This document shows, piece by piece, positions 9,165 to 17,854 of a DNA stretch of 64,000 nucleotides. This stretch comes from Lachnospiraceae bacterium (GTDB lineage: Bacteria; Bacillota; Clostridia; Lachnospirales; Lachnospiraceae): positions 1 to 64,000 of the forward strand of contig JAGAMF010000002.1 in the NCBI GenBank assembly GCA_017624855.1, read 5' to 3'. The first letter of the stretch is position 1. The number at the start of each line of letters is the position of its first letter. A model generated the notes under the pieces. The model was not told where the DNA came from. It saw only the letters and a program-made list of their open reading frames with translations, and ran no database searches. The position numbers and the translations under genes were made by a program.

Positions 9165-11765
9165 TTACATATTTTTTACGGTTGTCTTTTTCTTTTTATA
9201 TAAAAGAAAACCATAAGCCACGCCTACAACAACACCGTCAATAGTAATTAGTAAACCTTCTTTGAACCCCTTCGGGCAGTAAGCCATGGCAATTTCATGC
9301 TCGCCCTCCGAAATCTCCACAGCCAAAAATGCATCTTTCCAACCAAAAATTTCAACCGTCTCTCCGTCAACGGTAATGCTCCATCCTTCATCATAAGGCA
9401 CAGACAGCAACAGCACACCTGCTTCTTTGGCATTGATTCTCCCTTTCACCTTATGCTCGGAAAATCCGGTAATTTCCATAGGATAACGGTTTAAAACCTC
9501 ATAAACACGCCAAAGCACATCTTCGTTCATTTTATAGGACATAAAAGAAACTTTATCAACAGAATCATCTCCGGATGAAATTCTTATAACGCGATCTGTA
9601 TCTTCCACTCCCAAAGATACAATTCGCTTAAATTTAAGGTCGTCATAATGGTGTGTTTCCGTCACTTCTCCATTTTCATTGACAAATTCCGCATCAATGG
9701 CCTCCATATATGTATTAACATAGAGAAACACATTCTCTCCGGCAGCCACTTCAATGCATGTATATTCAACAATTTCTTCCTCTTCGGTCAAAGCAGACTC
9801 GGCACCCGCATCCACATTAAAATCCGGGAATTCAAACGCCCTGTTCTGCGACACTTCCGTAAAAAGCAATACTTCCTCGCCCAATACAGCTTTCACAAAA
9901 CGATTCTGAGTCTCAAAAGGATTTCTCATATTATACTCAAAACCGTTCTCCAAATCGGAATCTACTACATACCCCAAAGGCAATACCGTTTGATTCTCAT
10001 AGATATGAATCTCATCATATGCATAATTTTCCACAATCTTCGTATAAGTATTACCGGGAAGATATTCTTCCTCCGCAGCAAACACATATTTTATGCCCAG
10101 TAATGATGTTGTTAAAGGAGTCGCACCTTCATGAGAATAAGATACGCTGCTGTTTCTGAACCCAAAGGCATCATACCACTCTTTGGTTCCTCCGGGCATG
10201 GTGGACGAAAAGTAGGAGGCTCCGTAATATCCGTCCCAGCCGGCATCATTCACCGTTTTACGGTCCTGTTCTTCCATGCGGTAAAAATCATCTTCTCCCG
10301 GCATATATTCCACCAAAAGTTCCTTGGTTTCCGCATCATCATTCATATAGGCCGCACGATTCACCACGGAATTCAATCCTATTACATAAGTATTGGTACC
10401 GGCTTCCAAGCAACACACTGCTACAAACAATACCAGAAACAACCTTTTGCCAAACTTCTTTTCCAGTCCGAACAATAAGCCGTAAAGCACAACAAAAATT
10501 ATGGTGCACAGATAAATACTCATTCCACCGCCGGTATTATCTTTTCCGAGAAATACCCATGCAACAGCGATTATTGCCAAAAGAGCCGACAACGATATCC
10601 AAATTTGTTTTTTCGATATTCTTTTACGCCTTGCATAAGCTTCATAACCCAGCATCAGCACAAGGAAAATATAAAAGAAGGACTGTCTTGCCGGAAAACT
10701 GTTGGGAAAATGCAGGCCGTGCCAAACATAATCAAACACATTTAAATCAAAACTTACCAACATAAAAATCAGTGTAAGTCCGTATATAATTTTATTTCGC
10801 AAACGAATCGTACCGTTTCCGAAATACATGGGCAAAAGAAACAGCACCAGAACCGACGCATATATATTGGGCAAGTCAGACCCTTTTAAGTTAGAGGAAA
10901 CATTCATGCACATCCGTTCAAACAATTCATAAAGCGGAAAATACAACTCTGTCTTTTCCGGAAAAGAACTGTCTCCCGCAGGCGTATTCATCAACGCGTA
11001 CGCCGCAGGCAAAAGAATCACTGCACACATTGCCACATATAAAAGAGTTGCAAGTATAAATTTACCGCCGGCCTTCAGCACATCCGTAAAAGTCTTTTTG
11101 CGACGAACAATCAGGCAAATGATCAGCCATACCACGCAACACATGCCAATAATGACTGCAAGATAAAAATTACTGAAGGTACATAGCAACATACTTGCTA
11201 TATACATCGCCGCACTTTTCCCCTTGGCAATACGCATTACGCCCAAAGCAACCAACGGAAATAAAACATATCCGTCCAGCCATATAATATTGCAGGCATA
11301 AGCCATGTAAAAACCGGAAAGCGCATAGAAAACGCCGAAGGCTGCCATTCCCACTTCCTCTTTACGGTCTTCTTTCAGAAAATACACAAATGTTGCTCCC
11401 GCAATACCGGCCCGTAAAATCATACTGAAATTCATAGCCTCAACTACATATTTCGCAGGCACCAATACCAAAAGCCAGTTTATGGGGCTGGCAAGATAAT
11501 ATGCGTAGTGTGCCCAGTAATTGGTTCCCAAACCGTACTCCCACGCATACAACAAACTTTCACCTTCCCGAATACGTCTGCAAAATTCCTTCATAAAAGG
11601 TGCATACTGATGATAAAAGTCCATGCGCATATAGCTTCTTTCCCCAAAAGGAAATATACCTCTGGCGACATATAGAATAAATAATGTCACCACAGGCACA
11701 ATAAAGGCTATCACCATAGGCCGAAGCCATCTTTTATATTTGGTTATATGTACTGTATCCATCAT
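9165..11765 (-). CDS. YfhO-family polytopic membrane protein
   Basis: 866 residues from the ATG at 11765, one base after the recO stop; GGAAGG precedes it. A second ATG follows immediately. About 12-13 hydrophobic segments occupy residues 15-480, with early loop motifs FPFGERSYMRMDFYHQY and WEYGLGTNY typical of the YfhO family. A large soluble domain follows (about 480-840), ending with a beta-domain (LLSVPYDEGWSITVDGE) and a final membrane helix. In Bacillus, Listeria and Staphylococcus, YfhO/GtlB relatives help to glycosylate teichoic acids, with an undecaprenyl-linked sugar donor. The same role here is inference. The architecture is like GT-C glycosyltransferases. It is translationally coupled to recO. 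Confidence 0.85.
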   Translation of the reverse strand: MMDTVHITKYKRWLRPMVIAFIVPVVTLFILYVARGIFPFGERSYMRMDFYHQYAPFMKEFCRRIREGESLLYAWEYGLGTNYWAHYAYYLASPINWLLVLVPAKYVVEAMNFSMILRAGIAGATFVYFLKEDRKEEVGMAAFGVFYALSGFYMAYACNIIWLDGYVLFPLVALGVMRIAKGKSAAMYIASMLLCTFSNFYLAVIIGMCCVVWLIICLIVRRKKTFTDVLKAGGKFILATLLYVAMCAVILLPAAYALMNTPAGDSSFPEKTELYFPLYELFERMCMNVSSNLKGSDLPNIYASVLVLFLLPMYFGNGTIRLRNKIIYGLTLIFMLVSFDLNVFDYVWHGLHFPNSFPARQSFFYIFLVLMLGYEAYARRKRISKKQIWISLSALLAIIAVAWVFLGKDNTGGGMSIYLCTIIFVVLYGLLFGLEKKFGKRLFLVLFVAVCCLEAGTNTYVIGLNSVVNRAAYMNDDAETKELLVEYMPGEDDFYRMEEQDRKTVNDAGWDGYYGASYFSSTMPGGTKEWYDAFGFRNSSVSYSHEGATPLTTSLLGIKYVFAAEEEYLPGNTYTKIVENYAYDEIHIYENQTVLPLGYVVDSDLENGFEYNMRNPFETQNRFVKAVLGEEVLLFTEVSQNRAFEFPDFNVDAGAESALTEEEEIVEYTCIEVAAGENVFLYVNTYMEAIDAEFVNENGEVTETHHYDDLKFKRIVSLGVEDTDRVIRISSGDDSVDKVSFMSYKMNEDVLWRVYEVLNRYPMEITGFSEHKVKGRINAKEAGVLLLSVPYDEGWSITVDGETVEIFGWKDAFLAVEISEGEHEIAMAYCPKGFKEGLLITIDGVVVGVAYGFLLYKKKKTTVKNM

Positions 11766-11766
11766 C

Positions 11767-12432
11767 TCAGCCTTCCGCACTTCCTTCCAATGTTTCCAAC
11801 ATTTCAAGGCTTGTAAAATTCTTATCGATTACACTTTTGCGAACCTTTTCCGTCTGCTCAATCAACTCCTGTAATACGCTGTCACTGACCCGAAAAGAAT
11901 ACACCTTCTCCGCCGGCATATCCCAAAGATGTCTGATTGCCCGTTCAGCGCCGCTTAAATCATCCCTTTTGTCAGGTACGCCCGCATATTCCCCGTTTAA
12001 CATGATTGTCTTTGTTTCATAAATCACTCTGACAAACTTTCTTTCCAAGTCAGGATGAGTGAGCGCCGTTAGGGACTGATATAAAAGCTTTAACAGCTGT
12101 TTCTCATCCGTACCTTCTCTGGCATAATAATCAGCCATTTCAAGGAAATAGGTTCCATAAAATACCAGCTCCATATCCTTGCGCACCGATTCAAAAAAAT
12201 TGCTGATATTTGCTTCCGCCAGCGAATATGAATTCTGCCCCGCATATAATTTAAATTCACCGAAACAAAAAGGTGTCGTTGTGGCAAGAAAACGGTTATT
12301 TTGTCTTCTTGCCCCTCTGGCAAACACCGTTATTTTTCCTTTTTCCCTGGTTAAAAGCACAACCCTTCTGTCATACTCCCCGATGGGCTCCGCTTTCAGC
12401 ACCAGACCTAAAACCACCGTAAAGTTCTGCAT
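11767..12432 (-). CDS. recO: DNA repair protein RecO
   Basis: 221 residues, slightly shorter than the usual 240-250. The N-terminal OB-fold is clear (VLGLVLKAEPIGEYDRRVVLLTREKGKITVFARGARR region), with the family's TPFCFGEFKLY segment, followed by the helical domain. RecO anneals DNA and loads RecA with RecR in recombinational repair. The C-terminal zinc motif seen in some RecO proteins is not present. The start lies inside a small YqzL-like gene, and era is upstream, which matches the conserved era-yqzL-recO order in Firmicutes. Confidence 0.93.
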   Translation of the reverse strand: MQNFTVVLGLVLKAEPIGEYDRRVVLLTREKGKITVFARGARRQNNRFLATTTPFCFGEFKLYAGQNSYSLAEANISNFFESVRKDMELVFYGTYFLEMADYYAREGTDEKQLLKLLYQSLTALTHPDLERKFVRVIYETKTIMLNGEYAGVPDKRDDLSGAERAIRHLWDMPAEKVYSFRVSDSVLQELIEQTEKVRKSVIDKNFTSLEMLETLEGSAEG

Positions 12433-12556
12433 TCTTTTCTTTTAAACCTCTATCAGTTTCTGCCTGTTCTTTTTCATCTCTGTTTCTGCAAAAAGTAAGA
12501 TAATCCTCTACTTTTCCGCTTCGATAAAATATATCCCAGTCACTTCCGTTCTTCAT
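12371..12556 (-). CDS. yqzL: YqzL-like small protein overlapping recO
   Basis: 61 codons. The N-terminus MKNGSDWDIFYRSGKVEDYL resembles the YqzL family (about 45 residues, pattern W-x-x-F-x-x-[ST]-G-x-[IV]-x-x-Y-L-x-[FY]), whose gene sits between era and recO in Bacillus and Clostridia. An AAAGGCGGG stretch precedes the ATG. The reading frame continues 62 bases into recO in another frame, so the last third is constrained by recO and is probably a tail. Function is unknown even in Bacillus. The call rests on position and a short motif. Confidence 0.6.
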   Translation of the reverse strand: MKNGSDWDIFYRSGKVEDYLTFCRNRDEKEQAETDRGLKEKNAELYGGFRSGAESGAHRGV

Positions 12557-12619
12557 AGCAAACCCGCCTTTCCACGCTTGGTATCCGATATAAAACCATA
12601 CTTTTATACCGCTTTGCGC

Positions 12620-12642
12620 AAAAAATTGGAAACCCTTTCCAA
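12620..12642 (-). terminator. Terminator between era and yqzL-recO
   Basis: On the minus strand TTGGAAA, loop GGG and TTTCCAA are followed by TTTTTT. The stem is short but perfect. It would end era transcripts before the yqzL-recO genes, or attenuate them. Confidence 0.6.
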
Positions 12643-12658
12643 TCGTCGTAATACGCAG

Positions 12659-12691
12659 GAAGCCACGACCATTTTTTCAGTTCGCGGCTTC
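12659..12691. repeat. Hairpin after era
   Basis: GAAGCCACGA (12659-12668) pairs with TCGCGGCTTC (12682-12691) with one mismatch. There is no T-run, so it is not by itself a terminator. It lies just upstream of the one at 12620-12642. Confidence 0.4.
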
Positions 12692-12719
12692 TCTCTTAGG
12701 GTCTGCTATTTTTATAAAA

Positions 12720-13619
12720 CTATTCAAAATCTTTAGATTGAAATCCGAAATTTTTCAACATAAAATCACTGTCACGCCAGTCCTTCTTGACCTTAACCCA
12801 TAACTTAAGATTAACCTTCATGTCAAGCATTCTCTCTATATCCGCACGGGCCTGAGAGCCGATTTTCTTCAACATCTGGCCACCTTTTCCGATGATGATT
12901 CCCTTATGTGAATCTCTCTCGCATACAATGGTAGCATCAATTTCTGCCATTTTTTTACTAAACTTCATGGAATCTACCGCAACCGCAATACCATGAGGAA
13001 TTTCATCTTCCAGACAACGCAGTGCTTTTTCACGGATCAATTCAGCAACAATCTGACGCTCCGGCTGATCCGTTAAAGTTTCCGGGTCGTAGAACCAGGG
13101 TCCGTAAGGCAAGTATTTACCAATGCACTCCAATAATGTATCCGTGTTATTGCCTTTCAATGCAGATACCGGCACCACTTCCGCAAAATCCAACTCCTTG
13201 CGGTAAGTATCGATTATATGAAGCAAATCATCTTTTTTAACCGTATCAATTTTATTTACTACTAAAATCACAGGACTCTTTACCTGCTTTAAGTAATCTA
13301 TGATACTTCTCTCTCCGGCTCCGATATAATCCGTAGGTTCTACCAGCCATAACACCACATCCGCTTCATTTAAAGTACTCTTGGCGGTATTTACCATATA
13401 GTCTCCCAATTTATTCTTGGACTTATGAATACCCGGTGTATCCACAAAAACAATCTGCATAACATCATTGGTATATACAGTCTGTATACGATTACGGGTG
13501 GTCTGAGGCTTATTTGAAGTAATCGCCACTTTCTGACCGATAATCTGATTCATCAAAGTAGATTTTCCCACATTGGGTCTTCCGATAATACTTACAAATC
13601 CGGATTTTTTCTGCTCCAT
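12720..13619 (-). CDS. era: Ribosome-assembly GTPase Era
   Basis: 299 residues from the ATG at 13619 (AGGAAGAG upstream); nine extra in-frame codons upstream lack a site. Era binds the 3' end of 16S rRNA and guides small-subunit maturation. G1 is GRPNVGKST, G2 is in KPQTTRNR, G3 is DTPGIH, G4 is NKID and G5 is SAL. The C-terminal KH domain has KGIIIGKGGQMLKKIG. The gene order DUF4349 gene, era, yqzL, recO runs on one strand. Confidence 0.98.
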   Translation of the reverse strand: MEQKKSGFVSIIGRPNVGKSTLMNQIIGQKVAITSNKPQTTRNRIQTVYTNDVMQIVFVDTPGIHKSKNKLGDYMVNTAKSTLNEADVVLWLVEPTDYIGAGERSIIDYLKQVKSPVILVVNKIDTVKKDDLLHIIDTYRKELDFAEVVPVSALKGNNTDTLLECIGKYLPYGPWFYDPETLTDQPERQIVAELIREKALRCLEDEIPHGIAVAVDSMKFSKKMAEIDATIVCERDSHKGIIIGKGGQMLKKIGSQARADIERMLDMKVNLKLWVKVKKDWRDSDFMLKNFGFQSKDFE

Positions 13620-13677
13620 TTCTCTTCCTGTCCTTGTCTGTGGCAAAAAGGCAGTTTTATTCTTCCTGTTTTGTTTC

Positions 13678-14724
13678 CTACTTCACTTCCTGTGTCGTCT
13701 CCGGTGCAGTCTCCTGCTTCACATTCTGTTTTGCCGCCTTCTTTGCTTTTTTCTTTTTAATTGCTTTTTTTATTATAACAATAATCACCTTAATTGCAAG
13801 AATAATTAAACCAATAATTACAAAGAAACGGATAAAATAAGGCAGATTAATAATAAGATTTTTCACAAAACGAACCATTGAATTCCAAATATCCAAAACA
13901 CTTGCTTCAAAGCCTTCTTTTATTTCTTCGCCAAAAGTTTTCTCTTCGGTTTCAACCGGTGTATAAACCTCTACTTCTTCGATATACAGATGAATGGTTG
14001 CATATTCTACCAAATCATCATATTTTAAAAGTCTTGATTCCAAATTCTCGATATTGTATCGCACTTCCGAAAGTCTGGATGTGAGATATGTGATATCTTC
14101 AACGGTTTCCGCCTTTTCCAAAAGGGCAAGGAGACTGGTTTCTTCTGCAAGATACATATCTCTCAATCCCTCTGTATCTACATATTCCAGTGTAATGTCC
14201 TGCGTAGAAGTTGTTTTACTTACCACATTTGAGAAACCGGAAACCTGATCTACGAAATTTTCTAAATCTTTATCGGGTACACGAACGGTCATTTCCGCAT
14301 ATCTTCTGTCGCTGTTATAATATGCGCTTCCGTTATAAGTATATGCATTTTCAATGTAGCCGCCCAAAGCCTCTACTTTATCTTCCACATTGCCAATCAT
14401 GGTGTCAAAATCTTCCGTTTCCACATCCATGGATACGGTACGAATCAATTTACGATTGGTAGTTACATCGCTTCGGGTACCGCCGGCAGAATCCGATGCT
14501 ACACTGTCCGAATCCATGGTGTTTTCAGTTACCATATCGTAGCTTTCTTCTGCCCAGCCTTCTTCCATGGCACCCGAATCATAACTGCTCGAATAATGAT
14601 AATTACCCTCAACCGCAGGTGCCATATCCTCTTTCATGTAACTGCCGCATGCCACAAGATTCAAACACAAAGTACCGATTACCAGAACCAAACCTGCTTT
14701 TTTCTTCCACACTCTTTTTTTCAT
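13678..14724 (-). CDS. DUF4349 lipoprotein with C-terminal membrane helix
   Basis: 348 residues. An N-terminal signal peptide ends in the lipobox LVAC. A Ser/Asp/Glu-rich linker (about 30-90) follows, then the DUF4349 domain starting RKLIRTVSMDVETEDF, with a long coiled-coil segment (about 180-240), and a membrane-crossing segment IRFFVIIGLIILAIKVIIVI followed by a very basic tail. The tail is therefore cytoplasmic, and the protein spans from a lipid anchor outside to the inside. Function is unknown. It is 58 bases upstream of era, so they are probably cotranscribed. Confidence 0.85.
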   Translation of the reverse strand: MKKRVWKKKAGLVLVIGTLCLNLVACGSYMKEDMAPAVEGNYHYSSSYDSGAMEEGWAEESYDMVTENTMDSDSVASDSAGGTRSDVTTNRKLIRTVSMDVETEDFDTMIGNVEDKVEALGGYIENAYTYNGSAYYNSDRRYAEMTVRVPDKDLENFVDQVSGFSNVVSKTTSTQDITLEYVDTEGLRDMYLAEETSLLALLEKAETVEDITYLTSRLSEVRYNIENLESRLLKYDDLVEYATIHLYIEEVEVYTPVETEEKTFGEEIKEGFEASVLDIWNSMVRFVKNLIINLPYFIRFFVIIGLIILAIKVIIVIIKKAIKKKKAKKAAKQNVKQETAPETTQEVK

Positions 14725-14743
14725 ACAATAATCCTCCTAAAAA

Positions 14744-14790
14744 ACTCCGTCTGATAGACGCTTCTAATCATAATACGCATCAGGCGGAGT
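14744..14790 (-). terminator. Terminator of the M16 peptidase gene
   Basis: ACTCCGTCTGAT (14744-14755) and ATCAGGCGGAGT (14779-14790) form a twelve-pair stem with one G-U. The minus-strand stem is followed by TTTTTT, and the next gene's AGGAGG site comes directly after. Confidence 0.85.
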
Positions 14791-14854
14791 GTTTTTATGG
14801 TAATTATTGTAAAAATTTTATAAATAATGAAAATAAATTCTCACGAATCTATTT

Positions 14855-17776
14855 CTAGCGGAAAAGAGGTTCCACATGCTTGAATAAGTTTTTCTCGTTT
14901 TCGATGGCATTGCTGTTACCGATAACACAAATGCAATTCTGTTCGAGGAATGTCTTCATATATACGGCAAGTCCGCGAATATCTTCTTCGGTGGTTCCCA
15001 ACAACTCATCTCTTTCCTTCTGCAATATCTTTTCATCCATATTGGTTAAATATGCACCCAAAGAACGCTTGCCCTTAGCTGAAGGTGTCAGGGGTGTATC
15101 TTCACCGCTTAAGGTTCCGATAATATACTGAGTCATTTCACGCTCATCTGCTGTAAACTTCTCCAAATATTCTACAACCTTTTCATACACTTCAACGGTT
15201 TTACCCAAATTGGGATCGCGATAAGAAACAAAATATGCGACACCGTTTCTGCGGAAGCCGGACATACATCCGTATGCCCCACCTTTTACGCGGACATTAT
15301 TCCACAGATAATCGTAACCCATGATGACACGAAGTACTTTTAATGAGCCCGTGTAAGTTAAACCGTTTCTTCCGTAATCTCCGGCACGACATACATACTG
15401 TACCTGGGCAGAGGTCTGAAAACCTTCGTTTTTAATGCTTACGGGCACAATTCTGTCATATTTCTCAATCGGTTCCGTATGAAGCTTTGCCTTGAAAGCC
15501 GCAAAGATTTCCCGAAGATTTCCCTCTTTATCCAAAGGAGAGGTGAAACTAATCATAATGTTTTCGGGACGGAACAACATCTTCATTAACAACTGAAGCT
15601 TCTTAATTACATCACCCTTCTCTTCTTCAAAGTTCTTTTCAATCTTTTCCAAAAGACGATAAAAGGGAATTCCACCCATCATATCCGTCAATGCACAACT
15701 TTCACGAATATAGGAAGATGCACGCATTGCTGCAACGGAATGGGCTCCGCTCATAAACTGAGACTGCATTCTTGACATGCACTCCGCAATAATATCATAA
15801 AGTCTCTTCTCATCGGTAACATTGGTACGCAAAAGAATTTCTTCGATTAAATCAAAGCCCTTCTGCATATTCTCGTATAAAACCTTGGTGGAAACCTCAT
15901 ATAAAACACGATATCCTTTATCTTTGTTTACATCTTCATAAATAGCGATTCCACCGGAAATTCCGCCTGTATGCAAATGTATTTCATTAAACAAATCACC
16001 ATAAGTATGATTCTCGGTATCCATATATCCCAAAACATTTTTTAAAATACCTGTATAAGCCAACAACTCCGTGGGAATGTGATCCGCATTGAACGCAAGT
16101 CTTACATAACCGATACCGTTTGTAAAATAATCATGGCGAAGATAAGTCGTACCGTCAATGTCTTCCACCCGATTGCTAAGCGGAAGGATTTCTCTGCGCA
16201 AATCCTCTCTTGTAAGCAAAGGAATCTTCTCCATATCTTCTTTGCTGTCCGGAGTTTCCTGATATTCCTTTAATGCCTTGGTTTCCTGCACAATAGCATC
16301 TATTTCTTCCTTGCTAAGACTATTTTTATAATCTGCAAGTTTCTTCGCAAGCGCAGCTTCCTTACGGTCTCCCAAGCCTTTTACGGGAACTGCGGTTACG
16401 ATGGTTTTATGGGTATTGTCTAATAAATACTTCTGCAACAGATGTTCAAAATAATCGCTATCAATCTTTTTCTTCAAAGCCGCGAAGGTATCATTTGCCT
16501 CAATATGCCAAAATACCTTGGCATCATCATATAACCAGCTGTCCATCACCTGCATTCCGTACATCAATCCCTTGGGATAAGAGCCGAAATCCGCTTCACG
16601 ATATTTGAATTCAAAGTACTGAATTGCCGCAGCCAGAGATTTTTTATCAATTCCGTTGGTAACCAACTCTTTGATTACCGCTTCAATTGTTGCAACAAAT
16701 TCTTCCTTACGGTTGCTGTCCGTATTCTTAGCAATCACAGAAAAATACGGCTGGCAAATACCGTTTTCATATACGCTGTAAACATCCTTACCGATTCCCT
16801 TGTTAATCAACGCTGTCTTCAAAGGGGCACCGGGTGCGGAGCAAACGGCATAATCCAGAATCTGGAACGCCACATACAACTCTTTGTCAAGGCTGTCACC
16901 AACAATTGCATTGTATGAAAGATATGCATTTCCCTCTTCTGATTCCGCTTCGGAAATGGGATACTCAATCTGAAGGTCTTTTATCTCTTTAAATGCATCC
17001 TGTGTCTTAATCTGAGAATCGATTTCCAAGGCATCAAATTCACTTAAATAGTGTTCGTCAATAAACTGAAGTCTTTCTGCCATATCCATGTCGCCATATA
17101 AATAAATATAGCTGTTGCTGGGATGATAAAAACTTTTATGGAAGGCAATAAATTCTTCGTAGCTTAATTCCGGAATCACATCCGGATCTCCACCGGATTC
17201 CACGCCATATGCGGTATCCGGAAAAAGAGAATTCATAATCTCGCGCTCCAACACATCATCCGGCGAAGAAAAAGCACCTTTCATTTCGCTGTAAACCACG
17301 CCGTTGATGGTCAACTCATCTTCGGTACTTTCCAGTTCATAATGCCAGCCTTCCTGCTCGAAAATTTTCTTCTCATTGTGAATATTGGGATAAAATACCG
17401 CATCCAGATACACATGCATAAGATTCTTGAAGTCCTTATCATTGCAGCTTGCTACCGGATATAATGTTTTATCGGGAAAAGTCATGGCATTTAAAAATGT
17501 ATTTAACGATCCTTTTGCCAACTCGATAAAAGGGTCTTTTACGGGAAATTCCTTTGAACCGCAAAGTACCGTATGCTCTACAATATGAGCTACACCTGTA
17601 CTGTTATGGGGCGGTGTACGAAATCCGATATAAAAAACCTTATTGTTATCGTCATTGGATAAAAGAGCCACTTTTGCACCGGTTTTTTTATGTCTTAAAA
17701 CAATACCCTCACTGTTTAAATCTTCAATATTTCTTCTTTCCAGAATTTCATATGCAGTCAATTCTTCCAGTCTCAT
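14855..17776 (-). CDS. M16C metallopeptidase, presequence-protease like
   Basis: 973 residues, the length of PreP/Cym1-type peptidases (two fused M16 halves with a linker). The inverted zinc motif HIVEH is at residues 64-68, and the second half is inactive as is normal. The family's VKDPFIELAKGSLNTFLNAMTFPDKT stretch follows at about 78-103, where the FxxxxKGSLxTFLNA core is diagnostic. There is no signal peptide, so it is cytoplasmic. It probably degrades oligopeptides or unfolded short proteins. It has its own terminator downstream and follows the EAL-domain gene, from which it is separated by a terminator. Confidence 0.93.
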   Translation of the reverse strand: MRLEELTAYEILERRNIEDLNSEGIVLRHKKTGAKVALLSNDDNNKVFYIGFRTPPHNSTGVAHIVEHTVLCGSKEFPVKDPFIELAKGSLNTFLNAMTFPDKTLYPVASCNDKDFKNLMHVYLDAVFYPNIHNEKKIFEQEGWHYELESTEDELTINGVVYSEMKGAFSSPDDVLEREIMNSLFPDTAYGVESGGDPDVIPELSYEEFIAFHKSFYHPSNSYIYLYGDMDMAERLQFIDEHYLSEFDALEIDSQIKTQDAFKEIKDLQIEYPISEAESEEGNAYLSYNAIVGDSLDKELYVAFQILDYAVCSAPGAPLKTALINKGIGKDVYSVYENGICQPYFSVIAKNTDSNRKEEFVATIEAVIKELVTNGIDKKSLAAAIQYFEFKYREADFGSYPKGLMYGMQVMDSWLYDDAKVFWHIEANDTFAALKKKIDSDYFEHLLQKYLLDNTHKTIVTAVPVKGLGDRKEAALAKKLADYKNSLSKEEIDAIVQETKALKEYQETPDSKEDMEKIPLLTREDLRREILPLSNRVEDIDGTTYLRHDYFTNGIGYVRLAFNADHIPTELLAYTGILKNVLGYMDTENHTYGDLFNEIHLHTGGISGGIAIYEDVNKDKGYRVLYEVSTKVLYENMQKGFDLIEEILLRTNVTDEKRLYDIIAECMSRMQSQFMSGAHSVAAMRASSYIRESCALTDMMGGIPFYRLLEKIEKNFEEEKGDVIKKLQLLMKMLFRPENIMISFTSPLDKEGNLREIFAAFKAKLHTEPIEKYDRIVPVSIKNEGFQTSAQVQYVCRAGDYGRNGLTYTGSLKVLRVIMGYDYLWNNVRVKGGAYGCMSGFRRNGVAYFVSYRDPNLGKTVEVYEKVVEYLEKFTADEREMTQYIIGTLSGEDTPLTPSAKGKRSLGAYLTNMDEKILQKERDELLGTTEEDIRGLAVYMKTFLEQNCICVIGNSNAIENEKNLFKHVEPLFR

Positions 17777-17811
17777 TTTACATCCTCGCTTTCTTAATAT
17801 ATATTCGGTAA

Positions 17812-17844
17812 AAAACGGGAAGAATATGTGTCTCTTCCCGTTTT
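17812..17844 (-). terminator. Terminator of the EAL-domain gene
   Basis: Twelve-base arms AAAACGGGAAGA and TCTTCCCGTTTT. The minus-strand stem is followed by TTTTTTACC, ten bases beyond the stop. Confidence 0.9.
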
Positions 17845-17854
17845 AAAAATTATC